Positions 1-12,230 are shown, counted from the stretch's first letter. The stretch: DNA of 64,000 nucleotides from Bufo bufo (GCF_905171765.1 NC_053393.1:185499921-185563920); one strand, 5' to 3'. Numbers and translations: made by a program. Notes: generated from the letters alone by a model not told the origin.

Positions 1-135
1 TAGCGGTCAGGGCTGTGGAGGTTTTTTTTTGTTTTTTTTTAAAACATTAATTGGTTATGTCGAGGCTGCCCGGGCCCCCCTGCCAGCCGGGCCCGGTACA
101 ACTGGGCCAGCTGTACTGGCCTATCAGCGGCCCTG
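1..135. mobile_element. Terminus of a hAT element (rest lies outside the window)
   Basis: Positions 66-135 match 14382-14451 almost base for base, and the latter is the right end of a complete hAT insertion. Both end in the terminal motif CTATCAGCGGCCCTG, the inverse of CAGGGCCGCTGATAG at 11273. The left part of this copy is cut off by the window start, so its target duplication cannot be checked. Confidence 0.7.
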
Positions 136-975
136 GGTCTCGTACACACAGCCTCAACAATTCCAAATATAAATAGCACTACAGTATGAAATACCGGGCC
201 CCTCTCACCAATTTCCTTATCCTCAGTTCAGAGAGAGATATAGCTAATAGTCCCTGACATATTCCCCCCTCCTCAATTTCTTTCTCCACCATTTAGAAAA
301 AAGATATAGCTAATAGTCATATGTAAAACCAATTCTATTAGGTTTGCTGATCTTAAAATCCTATTTGGTTAATGCAGTTTATCCTGAAAGACACTCAGTT
401 ACCCGTACTTCATAGATGAGACCTTTTTCTGGAAGAACTGGAGCCCTGGGTATAAAATATCTATTTGTCCTGGTTCATGATCTCACATACTTGGGTGCTT
501 GTCTATTTCAAAAAGGAAATAACACCAACTCTGGCATGTTTAGAAAGATGCAAAGTGAACCACCAATGTTTGTTCTCCAACTTGACCTTACTGAAGGGAG
601 TCACAGCTTTCATATCATGTGGGCACCTCTGCAGGCCACTGTGGGAGCCACCTGTTAACATACCTCAAAGCCTAGGGATAGGGAGGAGACCTCTGCCTTT
701 GGTTGCACAGTGAATCCTGATACCATCACAATCAATCTTCACTGTGGATCCTTATGGCACTTGACCACTACTTTTTTGCATTATCCCCAGTCACACACTC
801 AAGTGTCAGACATGGCTTTAGCCACATGCCTTGGAACAAGGTGTTGATACAGAAGGTTTACAATTGGTCAAATGGTTTACCATAACAGTCAATAAATTAA
901 TTCCAATAAGCTGCCTGGATGGTCCAAGTTGCAGCGAGTCCCAAGAGTGAAGTGGGTTCTTATTCACAAAAATCA
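136..975. other. Unassigned sequence, nothing recognised
   Basis: Reading frames here are short (about 80 codons) and overlap one another; none shows a known domain. No repeat family was recognised. Confidence 0.4.
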
Positions 976-1047
976 GTACGTGTATCGGGGGACCGCTCAA
1001 GATTCGAAACCAATAAAGTTGTTGGACAATCGAGCCATCCACCTTTA

Positions 1048-1355
1048 GGGTCCATTCACACATCCGTGTGTTTTGCGGATCCTCGGATCCGTAAAACACG
1101 GACAGCGGCAATGTGCGTTCCGCATTTTGCGGACCGCACATTGCCGGCACTAAGAGAATATGCCTACTCTTGTCCGCTATTGCAGACAAGAATAGGACAT
1201 GTTCTATTTTTTCCAGGATCGGAATTGCGGACCCGGAGGTGCGGGTCCGCAATTCCAGATCGGGACCGCACGTCGTGTGGCCCCATAGAAATGTATGGGT
1301 CCGCAATTCCGTTCCGCAAAATGCGGAATGGAATTGCGGATGTGTGAATGGAGTA
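1048..1355. mobile_element. Harbinger-type MITE (GGGTCCATTCACAC family), TTA target duplication
   Basis: The left end GGGTCCATTCACAC is mirrored by GTGTGAATGGA at the right, and both arms are rich in the motif TTGCGGA. TTA flanks it at 1045-1047 and 1356-1358. The opposite arm of the host palindrome (around 2745-2765) supplies an empty-site comparison that supports these limits. A 3-bp TTA duplication is typical of PIF/Harbinger elements; the last bases of the right end have diverged. Confidence 0.7.
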
Positions 1356-1754
1356 TTATCCAGCAAGCACACACCAGTTAACTTTGGGCGCCACTTCTTA
1401 TTTAAGCATCCTGTGAGACATCAAGAGAGACGCATACATAGTGAAGCACTGTAGCAACCAGTTGTACCTGCCTTCTGATGCTATACTCATAAGCGTGTAG
1501 ATAATATAGGCGTCTCAAAGGTAAGCCGATCAGTAGTTCCTTTGAGAGTTTTCTTTCATCACACTCCCTCGTATTATTATTCCTCCTGCAGCAGCTTCCT
1601 CCAGCAGAATAATAATACGAGGGAGTGTGATGAAAGAAAACTCTCACAGGAACTACTGATCGGCTTACCTTTGAGACGCCTATATTATCTACACGCTTAT
1701 GAGTATCGCATCAGAAGGCAGGTACAACTGGTTGCTACAGTGCTTCACTATGTA

Positions 1755-2681
1755 CAGTCGTGGCCAAAAGTTTTGAGAATGACACAAATATTAGTTTTCA
1801 CAAAGTTTGCTGCTAAACTGCTTTTAGATCTTTGTTTCAGTTGTTTCTGTGATGTAGTGAAATATAATTACACGCACTTCATACGTTTCAAAGGCTTTTA
1901 TCGTGCTGGAAAATGCATTGTTCTTCACCAAACTGTTGTTGGATTGTTGGAAGAAGTTGCTGTTGGAGGGTGTTTTGGTACCATTCTTTATTCATGGCTG
2001 TGTTTTTGGGCAAAATTGTGAGTGAGCCCACTCCCTTGGATGAGAAGCAACCCCACACATGAATGGTCTCAGGATGCTTTACTGTTGGCATGACACAGGA
2101 CTGATGGTAGCGCTCACCTTTTCTTCTCCGGACAAGCCTTTTTCCGGATGCCCCAAACAATCGGAAAGAGGCTTCATTGGAGAATATAACTTTGCCCCAG
2201 TCCTCAGCAGTCCATTCACCATATTTTCTGCAGAAGATAAATCTGTCCCTGATGTTTTTTTTGGAGAGAAGTGACTTCTTTGCTGCCCTTCTTGACACCA
2301 GGCCATCTTCCAAAAGTCTTCGCCTCACTGTGCGTGCAGATGCGCTCACACCTGCCTGCTGCCATTCCTGAGCAAGCTCTGCACTGGTGGCACTCCGATC
2401 CCGCAGCTGAATCCTCTTTAGGAGACGATCCTGGCGCTTGCTGGACTTTCTTGGACGCCCTGAAGCCTTCTTAACAAGAATTGAACCTCTTTGCTGAAAA
2501 TGCAGTGGAAAGTTTTTTTGGGGATTAAGTTAATTTTCATGGCAAAGAAGGACTATGCAATTCATCTGATCACTCTTCATAACATTCTGGAGTATATGCA
2601 AATTGCTATTATAAAAACTTAAGCAGCAACTTTTCCAATTTCCAATATTTATGTAATTCTCAAAACTTTTGGCCACGACTG
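1755..2681. mobile_element. Tc1-like transposon, internally deleted, 927 bp
   Basis: Inverted termini CAGTCGTGGCCAAAAG at 1755 and CTTTTGGCCACGACTG at 2681 are each followed by TA, the target used by Tc1/mariner elements. It sits in the right arm of the palindromic element, and the matching left arm shows the uninterrupted sequence. Complete relatives are about 1.6 kb, so part has been lost. Confidence 0.92.
1900..2480 (-). pseudogene. Tc1-like transposase remnant
   Basis: On the minus strand the frame shows a GRPRK motif (about 2460) of the DNA-binding region, then a helix-turn-helix-like stretch, then the catalytic-domain entry around AEDWGKVIFSNEASF and VHVWGC-like residues, ending at IFQHDK near 1900. 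The normal TDE triad residue is read as SNE (N in place of the first catalytic D). The C-terminal third, which carries the last catalytic residue, is deleted. It cannot encode an active enzyme. Confidence 0.88.
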
Positions 2682-2825
2682 TATGTCTTCATGTTTCGCA
2701 GGATGTTTAAATAAGAAGTGGCGCACAAAGTTAACTGGTGTGTGCTTGCTCGATAAAGGTGGAAGGCTCGATTGTCCAACAACTTTATTGGTTTCGAATC
2801 TTGCGCGGTCCCCTGATACACGTAC

Positions 2826-3446
2826 AAATAGTTTACCAGCCCGTTTAAAAACGGCCCAGTGAATATGCTGTGCACCAGCCCAAAAAGGAGAGGATGGAGA
2901 GGAGAGGAATTGTGGGCGAATCAATGAGTGTGGTTGTAGTCATCATGGTTGCTAACCCCGGTGCCAGGGCTCTCAAAGGCTGTGCAGGCAGTGAATGGAT
3001 GGACACAACCCTTTATTCCCCCGGGGCACACCCTGGGCTTGAGGCTCCTGTCTGGGGAATCTGGGGTGCCCGTGATGATGGATAGTTGTCAGGGTGCATG
3101 GCAGGAGGATGGTCAGAGGCCAGCAGATGGTGGAGACAGTGATTAGGCTCGCTTGAAGGCATTAGGCACAGTTTTGAGGTATTTTACATGGCAGTATTCT
3201 CCTGAAGGCTCTCTATTGGGGGTAGGCAGTATTATTTTCCCCTCTAAGTCTCTCTCTCTAGGTGTATCATGCAGTCTCCTTAAATGACCGCTGGCATGAA
3301 AACTCTCAATATTTCAGCGATTCCCAGCTTCGGGTGCAGTGCTAAAACAGGTGGCCAGTCCATCTCTGAAGTGTGGCAGACGCCAAAAGCAATTTACCCA
3401 GACCATAAGCAGTAAAGTCCAAAACCACAAGCATGTGTTACCCTTA
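2826..3446. other. Unassigned sequence, nothing recognised
   Basis: No terminal repeats, tandem units or convincing coding frames were found. Confidence 0.35.
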
Positions 3447-4401
3447 GGCCTCTTTCACACGGGCGTTGTGGGAAAAGGTGCGGGTGCGTTGCGGGAACAT
3501 GCGCGATTTTTCCGCGCGAGTGCAAAACATTGTAATGCGTTTTGCACGCGCGTGAGAAAAATCGGCATGTTTGGTACCTAAACCCAAACTTCTTCACAGA
3601 AGTTCGGGTTTGGGATCGGTGTTCTGTAGATTGTATTATTTTCCCTTATAACATGGTTATAAGGGAAAATAATAGCATTCTGAATACAGAATGCATAGTA
3701 CAATAGCGCTGGAGGGGTTAAAAATAAATAATAATAATTTAACTCACCTTAATCCACTTGATTGCGCAGCCCGGCATCTCTTCTGTCTTCTTCTTTGCTG
3801 TGTGCAGGAAAAGGACCTGTGGTGACGTCACTCCGGTCATCACATGGTCCGTCACATGATCTTTTACCATGGTGATGGATCATGTGATGACCGGAGTGAC
3901 GTCACCACAGGTCCTTTTCCTGCACGCAGCAAAGAAGAAGACAGAAGAGATGCCGGCTGCGCGAGCAAGTGGATTAAGGTGAGTTAATTATTTTTTTTAT
4001 ATTTTTTTTAACCCCTCCAGCCCTATTGTACTATGCATTTTGTATTCAGAATGCTATTATTTTCCCTTATAACCATGTTATAAGGGAAAATAATAATGAT
4101 CGGGTCTCCATCCCGATCGTCTCCTAGCAACCGTGCGTGAAAATCGCACCGCATCCGCACTTGCTTGTGGATGCTTGCTATTTTCATGCAACCCCATTCA
4201 CTTCTATGAGGCCTGCGTTGCGTGGAAAACGCACAATATAGAGCATGCTGCGATTTTCACGCAACGCATAAGTGATGTGTGAAAATCACCGCTCGTGTGC
4301 ACAGCCCCATAGAAATGAATGGGTCCAGATTCAGTGCGGGTGCAATGCGTTCACCTCCCGCATTGCACCCGCGCAGAATACTCGCCCGTGTGAACTCAGC
4401 C
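3447..4401. mobile_element. Long palindromic MITE (GGCCTCTTTCACAC family), TTA target duplication
   Basis: It starts GGCCTCTTTCACACGGGCG and ends CGCCCGTGTGAACTCAGCC, flanked by TTA at 3444-3446 and 4402-4404. Inside, long inverted arms include a repeated TTATAAGGGAAAATAATA block and a central hairpin near 3830-3900. The same internal blocks (GACGTCACCAC, AAAGAAGAAG, GATGCCGGC) recur in the element at 38395-39313. It has no transposase. The 3-bp TTA duplication points to PIF/Harbinger. Confidence 0.82.
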
Positions 4402-4404
4402 TTA

Positions 4405-5134
4405 GGAATGATGTGTCCCTTGAGAAAAGTTCTTTCAGGGCCTATTTGACAGAGCACAACAAAACTGGTCTTCACTTCAGCTTGGATTATTAGGAACTCC
4501 CTACACTACCCTAGCCAGGGTCAGTAGAACCAGCACATAACCCAGCAACTGGTTACCAAGGCTGGCATATTAACTATTTCCCTACTGTGCACTACCTTGC
4601 TGGATCACATAATACATAAATCACAGTAGGCATAACAGTAACTCTTTTAAAATACTGAACCTGAATATAATAGCGTTAACCCTTTAGCAGTGACTGGTCA
4701 CTGGACATATAGAAAGAGTGTAATGCTTCAACAGGAATTCTTAAAGGACAAATGTCTAAAACAGGTAACACACTGGAATGCTTTCCATTGCAGTAATAAG
4801 CCAGAGCCTGTGCTAAGCTTCTAGGCCTATTACTAGTATATTTTAATGCAGGCCTGAAGGTGGCATGTTGTTGTTCACTTGGGGGACAAAAAAAACAGTA
4901 AAAAAAAGTTTTAAAAATATAAAGAAAATTAAAAAATATAAAAATTTAAATCCACAAAATTTAAAATAAAAATAAATAATCAAAAGAATAAATGTCATAG
5001 ACATCTCAGCATACAAAAAGGCACATACAATTAAAATAGATTTTTTTTTTCCTATACGGTGAATGAAGCAATGATCTTGTCAATGCCCCTCACTCTCAGG
5101 CCTCTTGGGTCACAGTCATGATGTTCCTTAAAGT
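4405..5134. other. AT-rich unassigned sequence
   Basis: A-rich low-complexity stretches occur at about 4880-5050. No gene or recognisable mobile element was seen. Confidence 0.4.
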
Positions 5135-5480
5135 GTATACTTTCTATATAGTGCAGTTGAGTAGTGCAGCATTTGTCTGCGGTTTTGCTGCGTTAGCTCA
5201 GCTACGGATAGTGACAAACGCTATTGGAACAAATAATTTCTACTTGTGTGAAATACCAGTTGTCCCCCAAAAAAACTGATTGAAGCAGGGGTGTTATATA
5301 ATTATATACTTTCTATATAGTACATTTGGGTAGTGGAGCATTTGTTTGCGGTTTTACTGCGTTACCTCAGCTACAGATAGGGACAAACGACAGTGGAACA
5401 AATAATTTCTACTGGTGTGATTTACCAGTTGCCCCCCCCCCCCCCCCCCCCCAAATAAAACTGATTGAAGCAGGGGTGTT
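5135..5480. repeat. Tandem duplication of about 169 bp
   Basis: The stretch beginning TATACTTTCTATATAGT at 5135 is repeated from 5304, followed in both copies by a GCGGTTTTGCTGCGTTA-like block and by TGATTGAAGCAGGGGTGTTA. A run of over 20 C residues lies in the second copy near 5430-5452. The copies differ at a few positions, so the duplication is not very recent. Confidence 0.75.
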
Positions 5481-5549
5481 ATATACCAATTATATACAGT
5501 ACCTTCCAGAGTGCAGCTTTTCTTTGCTTCCGGACAAAGTCCATCTTCT

Positions 5550-6860
5550 TGGGCAATGGATGGCACAATGGGAGCAATGGATGGCACAATGGGGACACTG
5601 GATGGCACAAGGGGCAATGCATGGCAAACAGGGGGCACTGCATGGCACAAGAGGCCAATGGATGGTGCAAGGGGGCAATGGATGGAACAATGGGGGCAAT
5701 GGATGGCACAATGGGGACACTGGATGGCACAAGGGGGCAATGCATGGTAACAGGGGCACTGGATGGAAAACAAGGGGGCACTGGATGGCAAACAAGGAGG
5801 CACTGGATGGCACAATGGGGGGCATTGGCTGACAAATAGGGGGCATTGGCTAACAAATAGGGGGCATTGGATGGCACTAGGGGCACTGGATGGCACTGTT
5901 ATGGGGCACTGTGAATGGCACTGTTATGGGGCACTGTGGAAGTCACTGTTATGGGGGCACTGTGGATGGCACTGTTATGGGGGCACTGTGCATGTCACTG
6001 TTATGGGGGCACTGTGGATGTCACTGTTATGGGGTCACTGTGAACATCACTGTTATAGGGGGCACTGTGCATGTCACTGTTATGGGGGCACTGTGGATGT
6101 CACTGTTATGGGGGCACTGTGAACGTCACTGTTATAGGGGGCACTGTGGATGTCACTGTTATAGGGGCACTGTGGATGTCACTGTTATAGGGGCACTGTG
6201 GACATCACTGTTAGGGTCCATTCACACGTCCGTAGTGTATTGCGGATCCGCAATACACCCAGCTGGCATCCCCATAGAACGGTCTATTCTTGTCTGCAAT
6301 TGTGGACAAGAATAGGACATGTTTTATTTTTTTCTGGACCCGCGGATCGGAAGTTCAGGGGGCGTGCTCCGGAAATGCGGATAAGGACAGCACACTCTGT
6401 GCTGTCCGCATCCATTCCTGCCCCATAGAGACGTGTGAATGGACCCTTATGGGGGTCACTGTGGATGTCACTGTTATGGACGCACCGTGGATGTCATTGT
6501 TATGGACGCACTGTGGATGTCACTGTTATGGACGCACTGTGGATGTCACTGTTATGGACGCACCGTGGATGTCATTGTTATGGACACACTGTGGATGTCA
6601 CTGTTATGGACGCACTGTGGATGTCACTGTTATGGACGCACTGTGGATGTCACTGTTACGGACGCACTTTGGATGTCACTGTTATGGGGGCAATGGATGG
6701 TACTAGGGGGCACTGGATGGAACAAGGGGGCATTGGCTGACAAATAGGGGGCATTGGAATGCACTAGGGGCACTGGATGGCACTGTTATGGGGCACTGTG
6801 GATGGCACTGTTATGGGGCACTGTGGATGTCATTGTTATGGGCAATGAGTATAAGTGATA
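5550..6860. repeat. Minisatellite of about 26-28 bp units, interrupted by a MITE
   Basis: The first part (5555-5880) has units around GGATGGCACAATGGGG. The second part (5880-6210 and 6450-6860) has units around GGCACTGTGGATGTCACTG followed by TTATGGGG. The open frames across it read as low-complexity repeats (MDGT, GHCGCHCYG and the like) and are not genes. The array was one block before the MITE at 6214-6446 entered. A related unit recurs at 11445-12230. Confidence 0.9.
6214..6446. mobile_element. Harbinger-type MITE, 233 bp, inside the minisatellite
   Basis: Termini GGGTCCATTCACACGTCCG and ACGTGTGAATGGACCC are perfect inverses, flanked by TTA at 6211-6213 and 6447-6449. The host array continues in phase on both sides. 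It belongs to the same family as the copy at 1048-1355. Confidence 0.85.
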
Positions 6861-6864
6861 GGGC

Positions 6865-6980
6865 TCATACACAGAACCATATCTGTTTTGCGGTCTGCAA
6901 GTCGCGGATCTACTAAATAAGGTTACTGTCCGTGTGCGATTCACTTTTTTTTGCAGTCCCATTGAGTTCTATGGGTTTTA
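6865..6980. mobile_element. Partial MITE-like fragment
   Basis: The stretch has TTTTGCGG, GTCCGTGTGCGATTCA and CCCATTGAGTTCTATGGG blocks typical of the internal parts of the TTA-type MITEs elsewhere in the window. Intact ends were not found. Confidence 0.4.
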
Positions 6981-6984
6981 GATA

Positions 6985-8235
6985 CATCACTCAGCAGGCT
7001 GAGTCATACAAAATGGGATTAGATAAACATTTTAGCACGATGTATCATAGAAGATGGGATTAGATACACACTTCAGCAGGCAGTAACATAGTAGATGGGA
7101 TTAGATATACACTTCAGCAGGCAGTATCATAGAAGATGGGATTAGATATACACTTCAGCAGGCAGTATCATAGTAGATGGGATTAGATGCACACTTCAGC
7201 AGGCAGTATCATAGTAGATGGGATTAGATGCACACTTCAGCAGGCAGTATCATAGTAGATGGGATTAGATGCACACTTCAGCAGGCAGTATCATAGTAGA
7301 TGGGATTAGATGCACACTTCAGCAGGCAGTATCATAGTAGATGGGATTAGATACACACTTCAGCAGGCAGTATCATAGTAGATGGGATTAGATATACACT
7401 TCAGCAGGCAGTATCATAGTAGATGGGATTAGATGCACACTTCAGCAGGCAGTATCATAGTAGATGGGATTAGATACACACTTAAGCAGGCAGTATCATA
7501 GTAGATGGGATTAGATATACACTTCAGCAGGCAGTATCATAGAAGATGCGATTAGATATACACTTAAGCAGGCAGTATCATAGTAGATGGGATTAGATAT
7601 ACACTTCAGCAGGCAGTATCATAGAAGATGGGATTAGATACACACTTCAGCAGGCAGTATCATAGAAGATGGGATTAGATACACACTTCAGCAGGCAGTA
7701 TCATAGTAGATGGGATTAGATGCACACTTCAGCAGGCAGTATCATAGTAGATGGGATTAGATACACACTTCAGCAGGCAGTATCATAGTAGATGGGATTA
7801 GATGCACACTTCAGCAGGCAGTATCATAGTAGATGGGATTAGATATACACTTCAGCAGGCAGTATCACACACACAACAGGATGTGTATCAGGCACACATA
7901 CAGGATAGGATTAGATACAGATGTGTTCGGATACGCTTGCCGATTCCAGCTGTCTATCACACTCTTAGTGAGGGAAGAGCCTGTGGACGGTCAGTGATGG
8001 GATTAGATACACCACTCAGCAGACTGTATCACGCAGGATAGGATTAGATACAGATGTGTTTGGATACACTTGCTGATTCAAGCTGTTTGTCACACTCTGG
8101 AGATAGTGAGGGAAGAGCCTGCAGATGGCCAGTGATAGGATTAAATACACAGCTCAGCAGGCTGTATCACACAGGATTGGATTAGATACACATGAGGGCA
8201 GAGCCTGTGGACGGTCAGTGATGGGATTTAGATGC
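6985..8235. repeat. 41-bp tandem array, about 20 copies, with degenerate right edge
   Basis: The unit begins AGCAGGCAGTATCATAGTAG and continues ATGGGATTAGATACACACTTC; the spacing between successive copies is 41 bp. Copies from about 6985 to 7870 are highly similar and differ mainly at one GC/TA position pair (GATGCACA, GATACACA, GATATACA). From 7870 to 8235 units are degenerate and longer. It is non-coding. Confidence 0.92.
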
Positions 8236-8375
8236 TGGGTGAGAAGTAGATTCATGTCTGGGTGTAATAAGATAGACACAGTTGTAGTGGGTGTGGCTGC
8301 TGCAGGCAGAGTAGAGTGGGGGGCGTGGCCAGCCTGTGACTCATCACTGTGCAGTGCAGCCAGGCTTGTGTATCA

Positions 8376-8444
8376 GTGTAGGCAACGCAGTTGCAGTATT
8401 TGTGGGAGGGGAGGCTCCCGCACATCCTATTTAAAGCACCGCTG
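8376..8444. repeat. Split direct repeat A1
   Basis: It starts GTGTAGGCAACGCAGTTGC and ends TATTTAAAGCACCGCTG. It matches A2 at 17359-17427 with only a few differences. TATTTAAAG may be a TATA-like promoter element. Confidence 0.85.
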
Positions 8445-9740
8445 CACTAAATTTAAAGCGCACTACGGTTCAGCCGATTATTTTTCTTTCCCCTACGAAG
8501 TCTTTGCTCAGGTATATACAACGTCACGATTACGACAGGCTCATGGCTGTCTGCTGACCAGGCTCTATTTTGGTGTTTCAGTTGTAGTAACTACAGGTGA
8601 TGGCAAACGTGGATCAATGTTTGCCATCAAGCTGAGATTCACGGTAGGATCGGACTTGGTTACACGGTCCGTGAATGGTAGCACTCTGGGGCGAAGGGGG
8701 TTGGGCGCTTATAGTCAAATGATCGTGGTTAGGATTGTTACCTTGAAAGCTACATCCGTGTGTCTGCATTTACATTTTGTCCTATACGCCATTCACTACT
8801 AGAGCTGCGTTCATGAGTCCGCGGATGCATTACATTTATACTCTGTTCACTTTCAGATTGCTTTCATACGGCTGCTTTATACCATGCTCTTCATGCTCGT
8901 ACTCAGAGCTGTGCCCATACCATGTTTTAGGCACCACTCACATCCAGAGCTGCATTCACCCACTTGTTCTTACATCATGTGTTATACTCTGCTTCCACTT
9001 AGAGCGCATCTCTTTATTCTACATAATGGTTACTCAGTATTCTTACTAGGGCTATCAGCACAACGCTCTGATACTGCTCTTCCGAAAAACATAGCTGCTT
9101 TCTTTTCAGGCTTACGTTTCTTTCCTCGGCGGTTTGTTACATTCCTTAGGCCTACCTTTTTCTGTTTACTTGGGGGGGGGGAGGGGAAAACAAAAACAAA
9201 ATTAAAATGGTGTTCTTTAGTCCCCTTTACTTCTGGTTCGCATTCACTCAGATTGTTCTCCCGCCCCACTTAACCAAATAGCTCCCTAGCGGTAAGTGGG
9301 CCAATAGAAGCAAGTTCCTACTATGTTTTCACAGTTGTTCTTTCGTTTGTCAAGACAAGGATCTTTTCTTGGTGAACTGCAATGCCTCTGGCTCTTGTTT
9401 TTCTTCCATCTGTTTCAAATTTCACGGTTGGTTTAATGTTTTATTTATGCACATGGTTCGGATCACTAACGTCTATGCATTTTCCATTAGGTCTGGCTCA
9501 CGTTTTAATTGCTTATCGTCACTGTTATGTCATCCAGGTCAGTCTCTTGATTTCGGGGGGGCCTCATGGCCTCGGTGGCCCTATGACCGTTCTTCACATT
9601 GTTTGTTAGGGGTACAATGTGCTTGTGGGCTGGTCAGCGTCCCATGGTTTATTGTCGGAGAGAGTCATGGTTATGCGAGTCCACAAGTCATACTGGTGCT
9701 GAATAAGTGGTAAAAAAAAAAAAAAAAAAAAAAAAAGAGA
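8445..9740. other. 5' interior of the Ngaro-like element, no recognised protein
   Basis: Frames of up to 225 codons occur but show no gag, zinc-finger or RT motif that I can identify. A run of about 26 A residues (9713-9736) marks the junction with the satellite, which may indicate an old retro-insertion or a deletion point. Confidence 0.4.
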
Positions 9741-11444
9741 ACTCTGCGCATGGCTTCTCTGGTTTAGTGTTACACCTATGTCTCCGCCATTACAGTCTCT
9801 CGCACATGGCTTCTCCGGTTTTAGGTTTACACATATGACTCCGCCATTAGAGTCTTTCTCGCATGGCTTCGCCATCAGAGTCTCCCTCGCATGGCTTCCC
9901 TGGTTTAGTGTTACACATAGGACTCCGCCATTAGAGTCTCCCACGCATGGCTTATCCGTTTTAGTTTTACACATATAACTCTGCCATTAGTCTCACGCAT
10001 GGCTTCTCCCTTTTAGTGTTACACACGTGACTCCGCCATTAGAGTCTCTCACGCATGGCTCCGCCATTAGTCCCTCACGCATGGCTTCTCTGGTTTAGTG
10101 TTACAACTATGTCTCCGCCATTACAGTCTCTCGCACATGGCTTCTCCGGTTTTAGGTTTACACATATGACTCCGCCATTAGAGTCTTTCTCGCATGGCTT
10201 CGCCATCAGAGTCTCCCTCGCATGGCTTCCCTGGTTTAGTGTTACACATAGGACTCCACCATTAGAGTCTCCCACGCATGGCTTATCCGTTTTAGTTTTA
10301 CACATATAACTCTGCCATTAGTCTCACGCATGGCTTCTCCCTTTTAGTGTTACACACGTGACTCCGCCATTAGAGTCTCTCACGCATGGCTCCGCCATTA
10401 GTCCCTCACGCATGGCTTCTCTGGTTTAGTGTTACACATATCACTCCGCCATTAGAGTCTCTCTCGCATGGCTCCGCCATTAGAGTCTCTCACGCATGGC
10501 TTCTCTGGTTTAGTGTTACACATATGACTCCGCCATTAGAGTCTCTCACGCATGGCTCCGCCATTAGTCTCTCACGCATGGCTTCTCTGGTTTAGAGTTA
10601 CACACATGACTCCGCCATTACAGTCTCTCACGCATGGCTTCTCTGGTTTATTGTTACATATGACTCCGCCATTAGAGTCTCTCACGCATGGCTTATCCGT
10701 TTTAGTGTTATAAATATGGCTCTGCCATTAGAGTTTCTCACGCATGGCTTCTCCGTTTTTAGGTTACACATATGAATCTGCCATTAGAGTCTCTCTCGCA
10801 TAGCTCCACCATTAGAGTCTCACGCATGGTTTCTCTGGTTTAGTGTTACACATATGGCTCTGCCATTAGAGTCTCTCACGCATTGCTTCTCCGTTTTTAG
10901 GTTACACATATGAATCCGCCATTAGAGTCTCTCTCGCATGGCTTCGCCATCAGAGTCTCCCTCGCATGGCTTCCCTGGTTTAGTGTTACACATAGGACTC
11001 CGCCATTAGAGTCTCCCACGCATGGCTTATCCGTTTTAGTTTTACACATATAACTCTGCCATTAGTCTCACGCATGGCTTCTCCCTTTTAGTGTTACACA
11101 CGTGACTCCGCCATTAGAGTCTCTCACGCATGGCTCCGCCATTAGTCCCTCACGCATGGCTTCTCTGGTTTAGTGTTACACATATCACTCCGCCATTAGA
11201 GTCTCTCTCGCATGGCTCCGCCATTAGAGTCTCTCACGCATGGCTTCTCTGGTTTAGTGTTACACATATGACCAGGGCCGCTGATAGAAATCATGGGGCC
11301 CCGTACAGCATACATGACGGGGCCCCCTTCAGCTCCACCCCCTGATCCCTCCTTCAGCCACACCCCTGGCCCCGCCCTTGGCCCCTCCCCAGACGCCGCC
11401 TTGAAACAGCATGCAGATTTGTCTACAAGTGATATTTATGGCGC

Positions 11445-12230
11445 TGGGGGGTCGTCTGTGAATGGCGCTGTTATGGAGGGGATCTGTGAATGGCACTGTT
11501 ATGGAGGGGATCTGTGAATGGCACTGTTATGGAGGGGATCTGTGAATGGCACTTTTATGGAGGGGATCTGTGGATGGCACTGTTATGGAGGGGATCTGTG
11601 GATGGCACTGTTATGGAGGGGATCTGTGGATGGCACTGTTATGGAGGGGATCTGTGGATGGCACTGTTATGGAGGGGATCTGTGGATGGCACTGTTATGG
11701 AGGGGATCTGTGGATGGCACTGTTATGGAGGGGATCTGTGGATGGCACTGTTATGGAGGGGATCTGTGGATGGCACTGTTATGGGGGGATCTGTGGATGG
11801 CACTGTTATGGAGGGGATCTGTGGATGGCACTGTTATGGGGGGATCTGTGGATGGCACTGTTATAGAGGGGGATCTGTGGATGACACATACCGTATATAG
11901 CATCTTATGCTATGTGTCATCCACAGATACCCCTCCATAACAGTGCCATTCACAGATACCCTCCATAACAGTGCCATCCACAGATCCCCCCCATAACAGT
12001 CATCCACAGATCCCCCCATAACAGTGTCATCCACAGATCCCCCCATAACAGTGTCATCCACAGATCCCCCCCATAACAGTGTCATCCACAGATCCCCCCC
12101 ATAAGTGTCATCCACAGACCCCCCGGCCCCCCCCATAAGTGTCATCCACATGACAGACCCCCCCCCCCATAACAGTGCCATCCACGGATCCCCCGCCCTC
12201 CCTATAACAGTGCCGTCATGACGTCATCCA
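11445..12230. repeat. 28-bp minisatellite arranged as a giant inverted repeat
   Basis: From 11445 to 11885 the unit GGATCTGTGGATGGCACTG plus TTATGGAGG is repeated about 15 times. From about 11915 to 12230 the same unit is present on the other strand (CCATAACAGTGCCATCCACAG). The centre is near 11885-11915, where GATGACACATA and TATGTGTCATC pair. Open frames here are artefacts. Confidence 0.88.

Larger units (their letters stand above)
976..2825. mobile_element. Large palindromic (fold-back) element interrupted by a MITE and a Tc1 transposon
   Basis: The outer arms start with GTACGTGTATC at 976 and end with the inverse at 2825. Left arm: 976-1047 plus 1356-1590. Right arm: 1606-1754 plus 2682-2825. 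The inner 1438-1752 part is a near-perfect hairpin with a short spacer at about 1591-1605. Removing the MITE (1048-1355) and the Tc1 copy (1755-2681) restores a continuous inverted repeat, so both inserted after the palindrome formed. No coding capacity belongs to the palindrome itself; open frames across it are by-products of the repeat. No clear target duplication was seen at the outer ends, so the transposon class is unknown. Confidence 0.7.

Noticed and set aside
818..1372. A 184-codon minus-strand frame
   Set aside because: It crosses a MITE and the palindrome arm; the opposite strand is also open because of the inverted repeat.
5326..6747. Overlapping frames of 80-180 codons on both strands
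   Set aside because: They are translations of the minisatellite (repeated GHCGCHCYG, MDGT and similar) and are open in several frames at once.
6985..7870. CRISPR-like regular array
   Set aside because: The units are contiguous 41-bp tandem repeats with no unique spacers, in a vertebrate context.
11490..12181. Frames of 100-140 codons with GDLWMALLWRG-like repeats
   Set aside because: By-product of the 28-bp minisatellite and its inverted copy.
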